DNA of 64,000 nucleotides from Semisulcospira habei. Taxonomy: Eukaryota; Mollusca; Gastropoda; Semisulcospiridae. How positions within the stretch are numbered: the first letter of the stretch is position 1; each line of letters starts with the position of its first letter. Below, one piece after another: positions 1-11,007 of this stretch. Where the stretch lies: NCBI GenBank assembly GCA_036245525.1, contig BTPG01000004.1, forward strand, positions 17,495,412 through 17,559,411, read 5' to 3'. A model generated the notes under the pieces. The model saw nothing but the letters and a program-made list of their open reading frames with translations. It ran no database searches and was not told the origin of the DNA. The translations under genes and the position numbers were made by a program.

Positions 1-1200
1 GGGGCATGTGTTTCTGTCTACCCTTGGTCCATTCACCTGCATTTTCCTGTTTAAAACTCTCCCTACTGTCTGCGCTGCCTGTGGCTCTTGATATTGGATG
101 TGTGTTGCTAAATGGTCTTAGCTTTATTTAGGCCCCATGTCGTAGGTTTTATTTAACGTATTGGACCGGCTGGCGACATACATTCAATATTCTGTTTAGT
201 TTTTGTCACTAGCAGTGCAGGCAGGTCCTGAGAAAGTCTTGTTGCTGTGGGGACGTTAAGCAATGTACAATCAATCAACCTTCCCTCAAACGGACAGCAT
301 TCACACAAATAATACTTTACTATTACATCCGAAAATGGCCCATCCAAGCCTGCACTCTTTTAACTGCACTAAACGACTGACTGCAGCAGACGACGCATGT
401 AACGATGCTGACTCTGTGACGTCATTTGCATTCAATCAATTTGTGCATACAATCCAAAAGAAGATGCGGCATTGATAACATCGACAAACCTACAAGTAAA
501 GCAACAGGTTGAACCAAAAGGTCGGGCAGGACAAAAGACAACGGCAGCCTCACCCAAAGTCTATACGTCCTCTCTTACAATGCGAACTCATACAATCACT
601 TCACTTCATAGCAACCGGCGCACGAGAATACATTTATATGCTAAGTCTCAAATTTATCACTAGACATGACCTCCGACAACATCACCCCGGAAGCATAACA
701 CACTTTTATTATTTTTTTTTTTTTACAAAACAACCACACCCTCAAATAACAAACTTCATTTTGCAGCAACATAAACAATTTTCTCCCTCACACAAGTACA
801 ATACCACCCCCCCCCCCCCTCCCCCCAGCCCCACTACCTTTCGTATCTCTCCGTTTCACTTCGGCTCACCGACGCAGTCAACCACCGATCAGGTTTTTAA
901 GTTATTTATAGCTGAGAAGGGTGATGTCACACATACTCGCCCATTTTACCGGCTTGTGCAAACACACACACTGCTGGGCAAGTTCAAACACACTACCACA
1001 GTGTATTTTAAGCACAAAAGTGTGTGTAATAACCTCAAAGTGGGAAAAACTGATTTTTTTTTTTTTATAGCTTCTTAAAGCATGACAATGCAGAAACAAC
1101 CCTCAGAAAAAATGGGTGTCTGACTTGGTCACCGAGAATTTTACACACACCCATTGTCCATAAGGATGGTAAAGACAGTCACCCATTTCAGGGGTTTTGT
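1..1200. other. Intergenic, no supported gene
   Basis: No coding region or RNA gene can be supported here. The stretch holds homopolymer T runs near 710 and 1055 and a C run near 810. Open frames in this segment are compositional and lack protein-like features. Its right end runs into the (AC)n tract belonging to the 3' end of the L2-like LINE. Confidence 0.6.

Positions 1201-1280
<80 letters not shown>
1201..1280. repeat. (AC)n microsatellite in LINE 3' region
   Basis: About 40 uninterrupted AC units. They lie directly after the 3' end (minus strand) of the L2-like reverse transcriptase reading frame, the same arrangement as at 18.85 kb and 46.15 kb, so the tract is probably part of the LINE 3' UTR. 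Confidence 0.85.
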
Positions 1281-1281
<1 letters not shown>

Positions 1282-1832
1282 GATACAAGAACAGTTACTG
1301 CCAACGATTGCTAACACGCTTGAAAATGAATCTAACTATACGCATAAGAAAAAAGATATGTCTTGAGGAGTGATTTGAAAGCAGAGTTGGAGCATGTCTG
1401 AGATGGGCTGGAAGGTTGTTCCAGGTGACTGGACCGACATAAGGAAAATCACGCTGGCCGTGGCTAGACTTCTTTCGCCTAGGAACCCTGAAAGTACGCG
1501 TGTCTGATGCTGAACGGAAGGATCTTGAAGGCGTGTAAATATGAAGCAGGTAGGACAAAGATGGGGGAGCAGAACCGGTCAGTAATAGCATTGTAACAAA
1601 TAACAGAAACCTTGTACATAATTCTTTGAGATACAGGCAGCCAGTGCAAGTCAACAAGTAAGGTGCTCACTTTTCGGTACTCTGTAAATTAGTCTGGCAG
1701 AGCAGTTCATACTCTTTAAAGTTTATCAAGAAGATTCTGAGGAACACCAGCCAAAAGGGAATTACAAAAATCAACGCGGGAAAGAACAAGGGAGGTAACA
1801 AGCGTTGTCGTTTCTTCAGTAGTGAGAAGGTG

Positions 1833-2613
1833 TCAAATTGAACTGATCTTCCTCAATTCAAAGCGGAAGGAACATTGGCAAACTTTGTTGACATGCTCTC
1901 TCATAGTCAGCCTATTGTCAAAGATAACAGCAAGATTACGGTCGGACTCAGAAATGGGGATACTGTTCGAACCAACTCTGATCGACTCTGGGAGATCAGT
2001 GCAGGTAAAACAAGAAAATCGTAAGGCCTCAGTTTTGTCACTATTTATTTGCAATTTGTTCTGCATGGTCCAATTCTGAACGTCTGTGACGCAGGACTCT
2101 AAAGACTGTTTGCATTGGGCACTGGCATACAGCTCTGTGTCATCAGCATAAAAATGTTGAGAAACAGAGTGGCGTTTGATAACACTAGATAAAGGCTGGG
2201 TATACAGCATGAAAGGGATCGGCCCCAAAACAGAGCCTTGGGGAACACCGTAAACAAGATCATTGGGATCGGACTCTACTCCCAACACAGTCACTACTTG
2301 CTTTCTTCCAAAGAGGTAAGACTTTAAAAAAGTGTAAAGCGGTACTCTTGATGCCAAAAAATAGAGTCTAAACATTGAATGAGAATCTGGTGAACTATCG
2401 TATCAAAAACAGCGCTCAAATCAAGACGGGCCAGAACATAAACATTAATTCCATCACTAGCAGCGAGCAGATCGTTCACAACACGAAGCAATGCCGTCTC
2501 CGTGCTGTGACCGGGGCGGTAGGCGGATTGAAAAACGTGTCAGAGGTCATTACTTTTGATACGGTCGAATAACTGATATAAAACTATTTTTCTCTAGTAA
2601 CTTTGAAAGAAAT
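1833..2613 (-). pseudogene. L2-like reverse transcriptase core (broken)
   Basis: On the minus strand, starting at 2613, the conceptual peptide continues the RT from the segment ending at 4060: it begins TFLSKLLEKIVL, then has DRIKSNDL followed by a stop, then FQSAYRPGHSTETAL, the catalytic-domain motif LDLSAVFDT, then GVPQGSVLGP and FYADDTELYAS. The catalytic Asp pair (ADD) is preserved, but the in-frame stop and the LTR insertion immediately upstream break the gene. The C-terminal part (1657-1295) is in another frame. Confidence 0.8.
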
Positions 2614-4059
2614 GTGAGTGTTATGATTGTGGATGTGTTGTGCTGTACATGTATTAATCGTAGGAAACGATCCGATATTTATTTGAGCTATCATGATTAC
2701 GAATTACGTAACTTTTTCAGTAAGATTTGCTATCGTTCGCACAGAGAGCGGAATTGGCTTTGTTATGATACGCTAAGATTAGTCCGGAAGTTTCTAGCAA
2801 AGTCGCACGGAGAAGAGCGGTCAATTTTTGTGATGCGTTGATTCACTGAGAATAGAAAGAAGTACCCAACGGAGAAAGAAACACGCTTAGAAAAGACGGG
2901 TACAACACAATTTATTAATATTTCGGGTAAATACCCTTTGTCAAAATAGACAAACAAACAAACAGAGAGATTAGCCGCTACTTATCTTCATTGGCAGAAG
3001 GAATGTGACATTCCTTCTGCCAATGAAGATAAGTAGCCGCTAATCTCTCTGTTTGTTTGTTTGTCTATTTTGACAAAGGGTATTTACCCGAAATATTAAT
3101 AAATTGTGTTGTACCCATCTTTTCTAAGCGTGTTTCTTTCTCCGTTGGGTACTTCTTTGCATATTACACGCTTGGCAGTCACCTTTTGGGTCTGGATCAC
3201 TGAGAATAGACCAGAACGTTTGAGCGAAGTCGCGCTCTGTCGAGTGTCCTCACATGTGACTTCAAAGTGTAGGCAACATTTTGCAACACAGTATTAAAGC
3301 CGCTTTAATACTCATACTCATAGTTGTTTTCTGTACGCGTGAAGTTAGCAGCCGGTCAGTATGTATTATGAAAGATCGTGAAACTTCCGGAAAGTGTGGG
3401 CAAGGTCGTGAACTGTATGCTATACTTTTGTGAGACGTCATAACGCGCCGGGATTTCCCAAAATAGGGGCTGAAAATAGCAGCCAGATTTTTGTAGACCA
3501 TTCTGGTGTATTCTTTTTCATTAATGAGTATTTATGAGTTTCGGTTACGTATTTTATTTTGATTGGCTGTGTTGTATGAATTTGCTCGATTAATTTGGAA
3601 AGCATACCACTATAAAGATCGTGCTAGGAAGCACGTGTGTATATTGTTCAGTTGTAGAATTGGCGATGTAACAGCGTCGGTGCATTGTTCATTTGTATAA
3701 TTGCAGTGTATCTTAAGCACATTGACATTGAGATAGCTAGGCAAGGTATCGTGCTTCATTGTCAGTGACGGAGTTAGGCAGTGTATGGTGATGTACATTA
3801 TATGAGAGACACATTGTGTCAAAGTGTAGACATTTTGCAGAGGAGACATGATATCAGTGTTGGTGCATTTGTGAACACATTGTGTGTAGATCGCATCGCT
3901 GCAATAAAATATTGTTGGAACTGTTACTCCAGTGTGGTCTACATTCTTAAGCCACGTGTGACGGGTTGCAGCTGAGTGAAGTTTCTTTAAAAGAACCTTA
4001 CGTCCGTGCCGTCTGGTGTGATATCATACTACGACCACGACTCAACACGTAACAGTGAG
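2614..4059 (+). mobile_element. Solo LTR with 5-bp target duplication
   Basis: A 1436-bp insertion (2619-4054) starts TGTTATGATTG and ends CGTAACA, the TG...CA ends expected of a long terminal repeat with a short TGTTA/TAACA inverted repeat. It is flanked by the direct repeat GTGAG (2614-2618 and 4055-4059), and removing it restores the LINE RT reading frame across the site. In plus orientation it has a TATAAAG at 3611 and AATAAA at 3903, in the order of a U3-R-U5 structure. No internal gag/pol and no second LTR are present, so this is a solo LTR left by recombination. The superfamily cannot be assigned from the LTR alone. Confidence 0.75.
2856..3158. repeat. 303-bp near-perfect foldback
   Basis: Two arms of about 151 bp pair around a single G at 3007; I found one mismatch over the arms inspected. 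It lies within the solo LTR. The arm contains a segment (ACCCGAAATATTAATAAATT, then a TTGTGTTGTA-like part and TCTAAGCGTGTTTCTTTC) that recurs next to the exons of genes A, B and C, so the foldback is probably an inserted miniature element or an inverted pair of one repeat. Confidence 0.9.
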
Positions 4060-5293
4060 GTTAGATACAGGTCTGTAATTTTTCAGGTCATTTGGGTCAA
4101 GAGTAGGCTTCTTTAAGAGAGGTTTTACAATGGCAGTTTTGAAACAAGCTGGGACAACACCTGTTTTAAGAGACTGGTTTACAATTTCTGTGACAGCTGG
4201 CACAATCTCTCTGCAACATTTAAGTAGAAGAGAAGAGCGGACAGGGTCGAGGTCACACGTTTTAGGTGACATCTTACTCATGGTTTAACGCACAAACTTC
4301 TCTGTTACAGGACAAAAACATGTCAGAGGCAGACCTGAAAAAGAGGTCTCTGCAGATGGACAGTGTTTCATACCAGCATCGGCACATTTATCAATATTGT
4401 CACGGATGCTTTTGCCTTTGTCACTGAAGTAATCTGAGAAAAGCTTTGGAAGAACTTGGGGTGGATGGGTGCTCGAAAAAACAACAGACTTGACCTTTCC
4501 CATAAGGCTGTTAGCAATGCAAAACAATTCTTTGCATGTACAAGCAGCAGCAACCTTAGAACAATAAAATAGTTTTTGCATGGTCTGTCAAACGCGTGAC
4601 TTTGTGCTTCAACTGACTGAAAATCTGTTTATGCACTGTCAGTCCTGACTTAAGCCAAAGTCGCTCAGCCTGACGTCCCTCCTGCTTTAAGGAGTGCAGT
4701 TCAGACGCCACAGATGGGAACCAGGGTATGCAGAGGCGCTGGGTCACCATGCGACGAGTAGCCGGGGCGTGCTGGTCTAGCAGGGTCCTCAGTCCAGCGT
4801 TCAGCTGATACGCCCAGGCGTGTGGATGGCCAGAGACAAAAATGGCGACATCGGCCCAGAACTTGTCCTAGTTGATCCCCTTCAAGTTCCTTGTGATCCT
4901 GAAGACTGGGGGGAGGGGGGAGGGACGAGGCTTTGCGATATCCAGCAGACACGTGACAGGGAGATGGTCAGAAGACAAGCCATGTCTCACACAGGCGGAC
5001 CGAAAAATAGAATCCTCCACTCTGTACACAACCCAGTCCAGTATGAGTCAATTGTTATGATTCGGCTGGTGCACACCCTGAGACAGACCGAAAGTCTGCA
5101 GAAGATCCAAGACATGGAATGTGTTGGTGTTGGAAGCACAGTCATAGTGAATCGCTAAAAATCACAAGGTTCCCTCTCAATGCATTGCAATGTTCAAGGA
5201 AATCAGCAATCTCGTTGAAGAAGACAGTGTCTGTAAGCTTGTTCTTCCTGCTGGGGGGTGGTCGATATAAGCAGAAGAAATGAACATGTTTTG

Positions 5294-5423
5294 GGACATT
5301 AAGTGTCACTTGGTTTAAATAGTTTATTACTTTGCAAAATACATAAAAGAATATACATCAATTATCTTCAGATCAAAACAAGTCACAGGCTTATAGGATC
5401 ATCTGGACACTAAGTGTCACTTG
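5294..5423 (-). mobile_element. 92-bp truncated retroposon with 19-bp TSD
   Basis: The direct repeat GGACATTAAGTGTCACTTG (5294-5312) recurs at 5405-5423 with one mismatch. The 92 bp between, read on the minus strand, ends in an AATAAA-containing 3' end, as expected of a strongly 5'-truncated retroposon. It sits inside the endonuclease part of the L2-like LINE. Confidence 0.65.
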
Positions 5424-5996
5424 TGCCAGTTCAAATGATGAGTGTGGGAAGGGGAAGGCGGATTTGATTGTGGCCTGGTCCAGGAGACATTCTCACATCA
5501 GAATGAGTATACCTCCACCACGCGAAGCACGAGGAAATGATCTGAGGGTGTAAGCAGGCAGGGTTAAGTCTGCACACTTGGCTTCGTCGCCCTGGCCTTT
5601 AAGCCATGACTCTGTTATGAACAGAATGTCCATATTCTCATCGCAGACAAAATTACAAATGTCAGTTTCTTGTCTCTTTGACCCACAGACTGTGTGTGCA
5701 TTAAAGGTACACATGACAAAATGTTTGTCACGAGGCTTATTGTCAATGTGGATAAGGTTACCTGACTGGCCAGTTGCGGGTGCTGAAATCTCAACTTGCA
5801 CATCACTATGAGAGGCAAGGGTAGAATGGTCAAGGGTAGAGAAGTCATGTTGTGTTGAATGGAAGTCAGAACGCCATGATACATGAACTGGGATGGGACG
5901 CCCATGTATCTCCTTCATCCGCCCGTCCCGAAACGGACATCGCTTGCATCTCTTGAGAACAATGGGAGTGGGCTCTGGTGTATGGATGTGTAACAA
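5424..5996 (-). pseudogene. L2-like LINE endonuclease N-terminal part
   Basis: The minus-strand conceptual peptide contains CTFNAHTVCGSK (equivalent to the metal-binding N motif), then CDENMDILFITESWLKG (the catalytic Glu motif) and a PRASRGGGILI segment, which is the usual beginning of an exonuclease-endonuclease-phosphatase domain in L2/CR1 LINEs. The remainder of the domain, toward 4750, is scattered across frames and interrupted by the small retroposon. Confidence 0.7.
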
Positions 5997-6515
5997 ACGC
6001 AGCAGTGAGTGTTCTGCACAAGTCAGAACCCGAGTGAAGTACAGAGCGAGAGTACTTGATCTTCCGGAACTCTGGTACAGTTGCGCTCAACTTGGGAGGC
6101 ACAAAAACATCAAACACTTGAGGACTGGTGAGTACACATACACTGTTGAACACAGGCTCAGCTGTAGCATTGGAATGCCTGGACTGTGACTTCAATGCGT
6201 AGCTGGTCTCAACCAAGCCATGCTGGTAGTGTACTGTAATTGCAAACAGCTTCAGGAATAGAAGAATCCACATAATTTTCATGTCCGGTGGCAAAAGTGC
6301 ACAAAACGTATACCAAAACGTAGCCCAGGACATCAGCAGCACAATGGCAGTAAATGTTCCAGTGTACAGTTAGATAATCCACAGAAAAAGACAAAAAGTC
6401 TGGAGAGGGCACACTCAAGTTGACTTAGCGAGTGAACACTAAAAATAATAATAATAAGTAGTAGTAGTAGTAAAATTATTATCATTATTAACATTTTTGG
6501 TTTGTTAGTTGGTTG

Positions 6516-6672
6516 GTAACCCATTTAACCCCAAGGCTGTATTTCCCCAATTTTGGAGGGGTCATCTAACGACTACGTAACAGTTGCAGGAGATGGATCG
6601 ACCTGGCACCACCCTTCAATTATCATGGTCAATCCACCTCCAACTGTAGGGCGTCGGGGCTAAATGGGTTAA
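6516..6672. mobile_element. TTAA-type hairpin element (family H1)
   Basis: The ends TAACCCATTTA...CCCC and GGGGCTAAATGGGTTA form terminal inverted repeats. The interior holds the family core GGATCGACC ... GGCACCACCCTT ... ATCATGGTC. It is a deleted member of the H1 family described under 62526-62746. Confidence 0.6.
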
Positions 6673-6676
6673 TGAA

Positions 6677-6729
6677 TTGGTTGGTTGGTTGGTTGGTTGG
6701 TTGGTTGGTTGGTTGGTTGGTTGGTTGGT
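6677..6729. repeat. (TTGG)n microsatellite
   Basis: About 13 uninterrupted TTGG units. The paralogous position beside gene B (33355-33452) holds a longer version, showing that the tract predates the duplication. Confidence 0.95.
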
Positions 6730-7218
6730 GAATTGGTGAATTGGTTAGTGGGTGGGTGGGTTTAGGGTGGTTGAGTGGGTGGATGGATGTTGCTGACGGT
6801 CTTTTCTGCCGAAAATAAACATTCTGAACCTGTTTCCGGTATTATACAAAGTGCACTTCATCACTTAGCAGATTGTGTGCGTGCGTGAATGTGCGCGTGT
6901 GCTTTATGTGTCCGCAGCTAAACTAGTGTATGTGCAAATAAAGAGGTCCACTGAAATATGCGTACTCAGTCTTTAATTTCTGTAGAAACGTATTAAAAAC
7001 AACGCTTTAATCTTACAGTATTGCACAAACGAACGAGTAGAGGATTGCACGATGCATGACTCGATTTACAACACGGGCTAAGATACGTCATACAAGACAT
7101 GCAGCTATGTGGACAACAGTTTGCATAAAACAGGAACTTACATTTAGAACTATCCCAGTAGGCAAAGGGCTGTCAGGCCGACATCGGCCCGAGAGCTCTT
7201 TGCTTACTGGGATACATA

Positions 7219-7394
7219 TACAGTAGAACCTGTTTTGAGCAACCGCCTTTTTTTGCACGAAAAAAATGTCTTGAGGTGCAAAAAGCGTGATCTGTCATTG
7301 AAAAGCGTCATCTAGACGACTGCCACATGACTGATGGTCTTTAATGACGGATAAGCAGTCCCAAGGATGCTCGCTCAAAACAGGTTTTGCTGTA
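7219..7394. mobile_element. TA-flanked miniature element (mariner-like)
   Basis: Terminal inverted repeats CAGTAGAACCTGTTTTGAGC and GCTCAAAACAGGTTTTGCTG are bounded by TA on both sides. A paralogous copy lies beside gene B (34178-34390), and one end is visible at 63954-64000. TA target use and size suggest a Tc1/mariner-type MITE; no transposase is encoded. Confidence 0.65.
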
Positions 7395-7845
7395 ATAATA
7401 TTCAGATGTATCGGTAAGAAGAACAGGAAAGAGTATGGACACACACTGTTCAGGTTCACTGACATACTAACAAGAGAAATACATCTTTAACCCATATCAT
7501 AGTGAGGCTATAAGCTTCAAATTTGTACACTGCCATATGCAAGCTACATTATAGTACTTACAAATAAGGATATACACCAAAGGCTTTAGTTCAAAGCCTC
7601 TAGGCGCCAAGCTATTCTGGCACTACCCTTGAACTATTTTAGTCAAACTTATTTCACACACTGGTGTATTCCGAATGATAAAGGATAACTGTTGAACATT
7701 ACAGTATGCATTACCATTATGCCAGCGCGTGTTTTCGAAACACAAGTAAGATGTTGTTTTTAAGACAAGAAGTGTGTAAATGTTTCCTATGATATTACAA
7801 AAACTGCCTGGCCATATCTTTCCTTGGTAAGCATTCCGTACCGTT

Positions 7846-7975
7846 TGCGGGAGTACTCGGCCCCAGAGAGACCCACTCGGGGAGTACATCAGAAATAGAC
7901 TTCTATTCAGATGAATTGCTTTGCATCTCATTTGAATAAGTGTACTTGTGGCGTACTCCCAGAATGGATCCTTCA
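7846..7975. repeat. Imperfect palindrome, family H5
   Basis: GGGAGTACTCGG ... GCATCTCATTTGAATAAGTG ... GGCGTACTCCC arranged as an inverted repeat. Family members also lie at 8538-8639, 35188-35325, 62871-63000 and 63597-63712, that is, in intron 5 and the 3' flank of each gene copy. Confidence 0.6.
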
Positions 7976-8166
7976 GAGTATTAGTCCCGAACACATTACG
8001 AGATCATTTACACGTATGGCATAACGGACATGGTGGCACAATTTCAGCTAATTACTTTCATTTTGTTGTTAACAGAGACTGTGTCACGACTGATTCCAAT
8101 GCATTATTTCAGATTTCTAGTTGACGGATTTCGTTGCACGATTTCAGCTGATCTGACTGAAATTGT

Positions 8167-10657
8167 TTAGTACTTGGGAAGAGTGGGAAGACCAACACCA
8201 GCGCCGCAGATGCTGTCACACTCGATGCACGTGTTGAAGATGTTGTTGTACTCGCCACGAGGAGTGCAGGACTTGGACAGCTGGTAACGCTCGCAGCGCC
8301 CGTTGACGTACACGCAACGCAGGACGGAGTCGAAAGGCTGAGAGGTCTGGCAGCCAGTGGGGAACTGAAGACCATAGCAGCGGCCTAAAAGAGAAATACA
8401 AGCTCTGACAATAAGCCTTGAAAAATAAAACCAGTACAACAGAAAATGGGTCGACCAAGATAGATGAACGATGGTGCCAGAATAACTGGACGCATCCAAA
8501 CCTTCTGGCGTCAAGTTATTTTAGTCAAGCGAATGCTAGTACTCCCCAGATGAAACTCCTCCGGGAACACGCTAAGCATCTCAGTTGAATAAAAGTGTTC
8601 TTGTGGCGTACTTCCCGTGTGGGTCTATCTGGGGAGTACCATGTGTGTCAGTGAGTGTCGGCATCAGCATTTGCTTGCCCTTTTTGTATGCACTTATACT
8701 TATACTTATACAGGAAGAGGATGAAAGAAGCCAAAGAAGATTGGATTGAAGACCAGTGTTGTAGCGTGGAAGAGGGCATGGCAAACGGCAACAGCAAGAA
8801 GGCTTATAAAACGCTAAGAACCCTCACCAAGACTCAACAGCGAACAGCCACAGTCATCGAAGACAGCAGCGGCCAACTCCTTACGGAAAACACTGCTGTA
8901 CTAAACAGATGGACTGAGTACTGCCGAGACTTGTATAACTACAAGACTGAGCCTGACACCAGCATCCTCCAAAACAATCAGGCTGGGGCCAGGAAGGCTG
9001 AAGACCTGCCAGTGTTAGCTGAAGAGGTGGAAGCAGCCGTACGCGGCCTGAAGGGAGGAAAGTCTCCAGGTGTAGACAACATACCTGCTGAACTGTTGAA
9101 ACATGGAGGAGAAGTAACAACGAAGGTCCTCACTACACTCTGTCAAAAGATCTGGGAGCAAAAGAAATGGCCAGTAGAATGGACACAGTCTCTAGTGATC
9201 CCGCTCCCCAAGAAAGGAAACCTGAAACAGTGCCAGAACTACAGAACTATCAGTCTGATAAGTCACCCTAGCAAAGTAATGCTTAGAATCATTCTCAACC
9301 GCCTCAAAACTTTCGCCGAGGAACTGCTGGCAGAAGAACAGGCTGGCTTCAGAGTTGGAAGAAGCACTGTAGAGCAGATTTTCAACTGCCGCGTCCTGAT
9401 CGAGAAACATCTGCAGCATCAGCGCGAACTCTACCACAACTTCATTGATTTCAGGAAAGCATTTGATCGCGTCTGGCACGACGGACTCTGGCAAGTCATG
9501 AGATCGTTCAACATAGAGGAGGGACTGATCCAAATGATAGAAGCGCTTTACAAGAACGCCTGCAGCGCAGTTCTACTTAACAATCAGTCAGGCGAGTTCT
9601 TCAGGACGACGATCGGTGTCCGTCAAGGATGCCTGCTCTCTCCTGTCCTTTTCAACATATTCCTGGAGAAGATCATGCAAGAAACCCTCCACGACCACCA
9701 TACTTCAATCTCTATTGGTGGCAGATCCCTGTGCAATCTTCGATTCGCAGACGACATTGACCTCATGGCAGGCAGCAATAGTGAGCTCCAAAACCTGACA
9801 GACAAACTTTCAAGTAGCGCAGGGTCTTATGGCATGGAGATCAGTACGGATAAAAGCAAAGTGATGATCAACACCACAAGCGACAGCAGCAGCAACATTC
9901 ACATGAACGGCCAGAAGCTAGAAGAGGTCAATAGCTTCAAGTACTTGGGAGCCACCCTGTCCAAAGACGGTAGTTGCATAGCAGAGATCCGTATCAGGAT
10001 AGGTACAGCAACATCCGCAATGGCCAGGCTGGACAGGATATGGCGAAGTAACTCCATCAGCTTCACCATCAAGTACAGGCTTTACAAGTCCCTCGTAGTG
10101 TCTATTCTACTCTACGGCTGTGAGACTTGGACACTGCTTGCAGACTCAGAAAAGAAAATCCAGGCCTTTGAGAACAAGTGCCTGAGGAAGTTGCTCCGCA
10201 TCTCGTACCGCGAGCACAAGACCAACGAATATGTACGGAGCATCGTCACTTCCCTGGTGGGCCCACATGAACCCCTTCTGGCAACTGTGAAACGGCGCAA
10301 GCTTGCTTGGTTTGGCCACGTGACCCGACACAACACCTTGTCCAAGACTATCCTCCAAGGCACTCTCGAAGGAAGTCGTCGGCGAGGTCGTCAGAGAAAG
10401 AGTTGGGTCGCAAACATAAAAGAATGGACCGAACTCGAGATGCCAGACTTGCTTGCCACCGCCCAAAATAGAACTCAGTGGAGAGCACTGTCTGTTGCTG
10501 CTGCCTTTCAGTCCCCCCAACGCCCAGTTCGGGCAAGGGACTGATGATGATGATGATACTGATGCATTTAGTTACTTTTTCTTTCTTTGTGTTAATATGT
10601 TTCACTTTTCCCTGTTTTAGTTTGGATGGTTATATTTGGAATGCATTGAAATGTATA

Positions 10658-10703
<46 letters not shown>

Positions 10704-10839
10704 ATGCCTGCGTGGGTACGTACGTGCGTACATGCGTGTGTACGTGAGTGAGTACGTGCGTGGGTGCGTACGTGCGTGCGACCGTGCGTGCGCGAGATTT
10801 TTGGTGTATGTGTATGTGTGCGTGTGAGTGCGGGTACAA

Positions 10840-10890
<51 letters not shown>

Positions 10891-10926
10891 ATGGTGTGTG
10901 TGTGATGGTGTGTGTGTGTGTGTGAT

Positions 10927-11007
<81 letters not shown>

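Larger units (their letters stand above)
1281..6440 (-). mobile_element. Degenerate L2-like non-LTR retrotransposon
   Basis: A single decayed LINE read on the minus strand, in order: endonuclease N-terminus (about 5996-5424), a linker typical of the L2/CR1 group (4750-4556, with the run ERLWLKSGLTVHKQ), the start of reverse transcriptase (4281-4060, ending NYRPVSNL), the RT core (2613-1833) and the C-terminal segment (1657-1295, with SDTRTFRVPR and GPVTWNNLP). RT signatures include AYRPGHSTETALLRV, LDLSAVFDT, GVPQGSVLGP and FYADDTEL (near 2.13-2.15 kb). It is interrupted by a solo LTR (2619-4054) and a small retroposon (5313-5404), and carries an internal stop just before the RT core plus frameshifts, so it cannot be active. 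The 5' boundary is uncertain. Assignment to L2 rather than CR1 rests on motif style only. Confidence 0.8.

Noticed and set aside
509..1078. 189-codon open frame near the left end
   Set aside because: Low-complexity Phe, Pro and Thr stretches from homopolymer runs, no recognisable motif, no conservation with other blocks.
7141..7212. ATCCCAGTA...TACTGGGAT hairpin as a tRNA or small RNA gene
   Set aside because: No cloverleaf, no A/B box spacing; it matches the palindromic repeat style and recurs at 34119-34175 with changed loop and arms.
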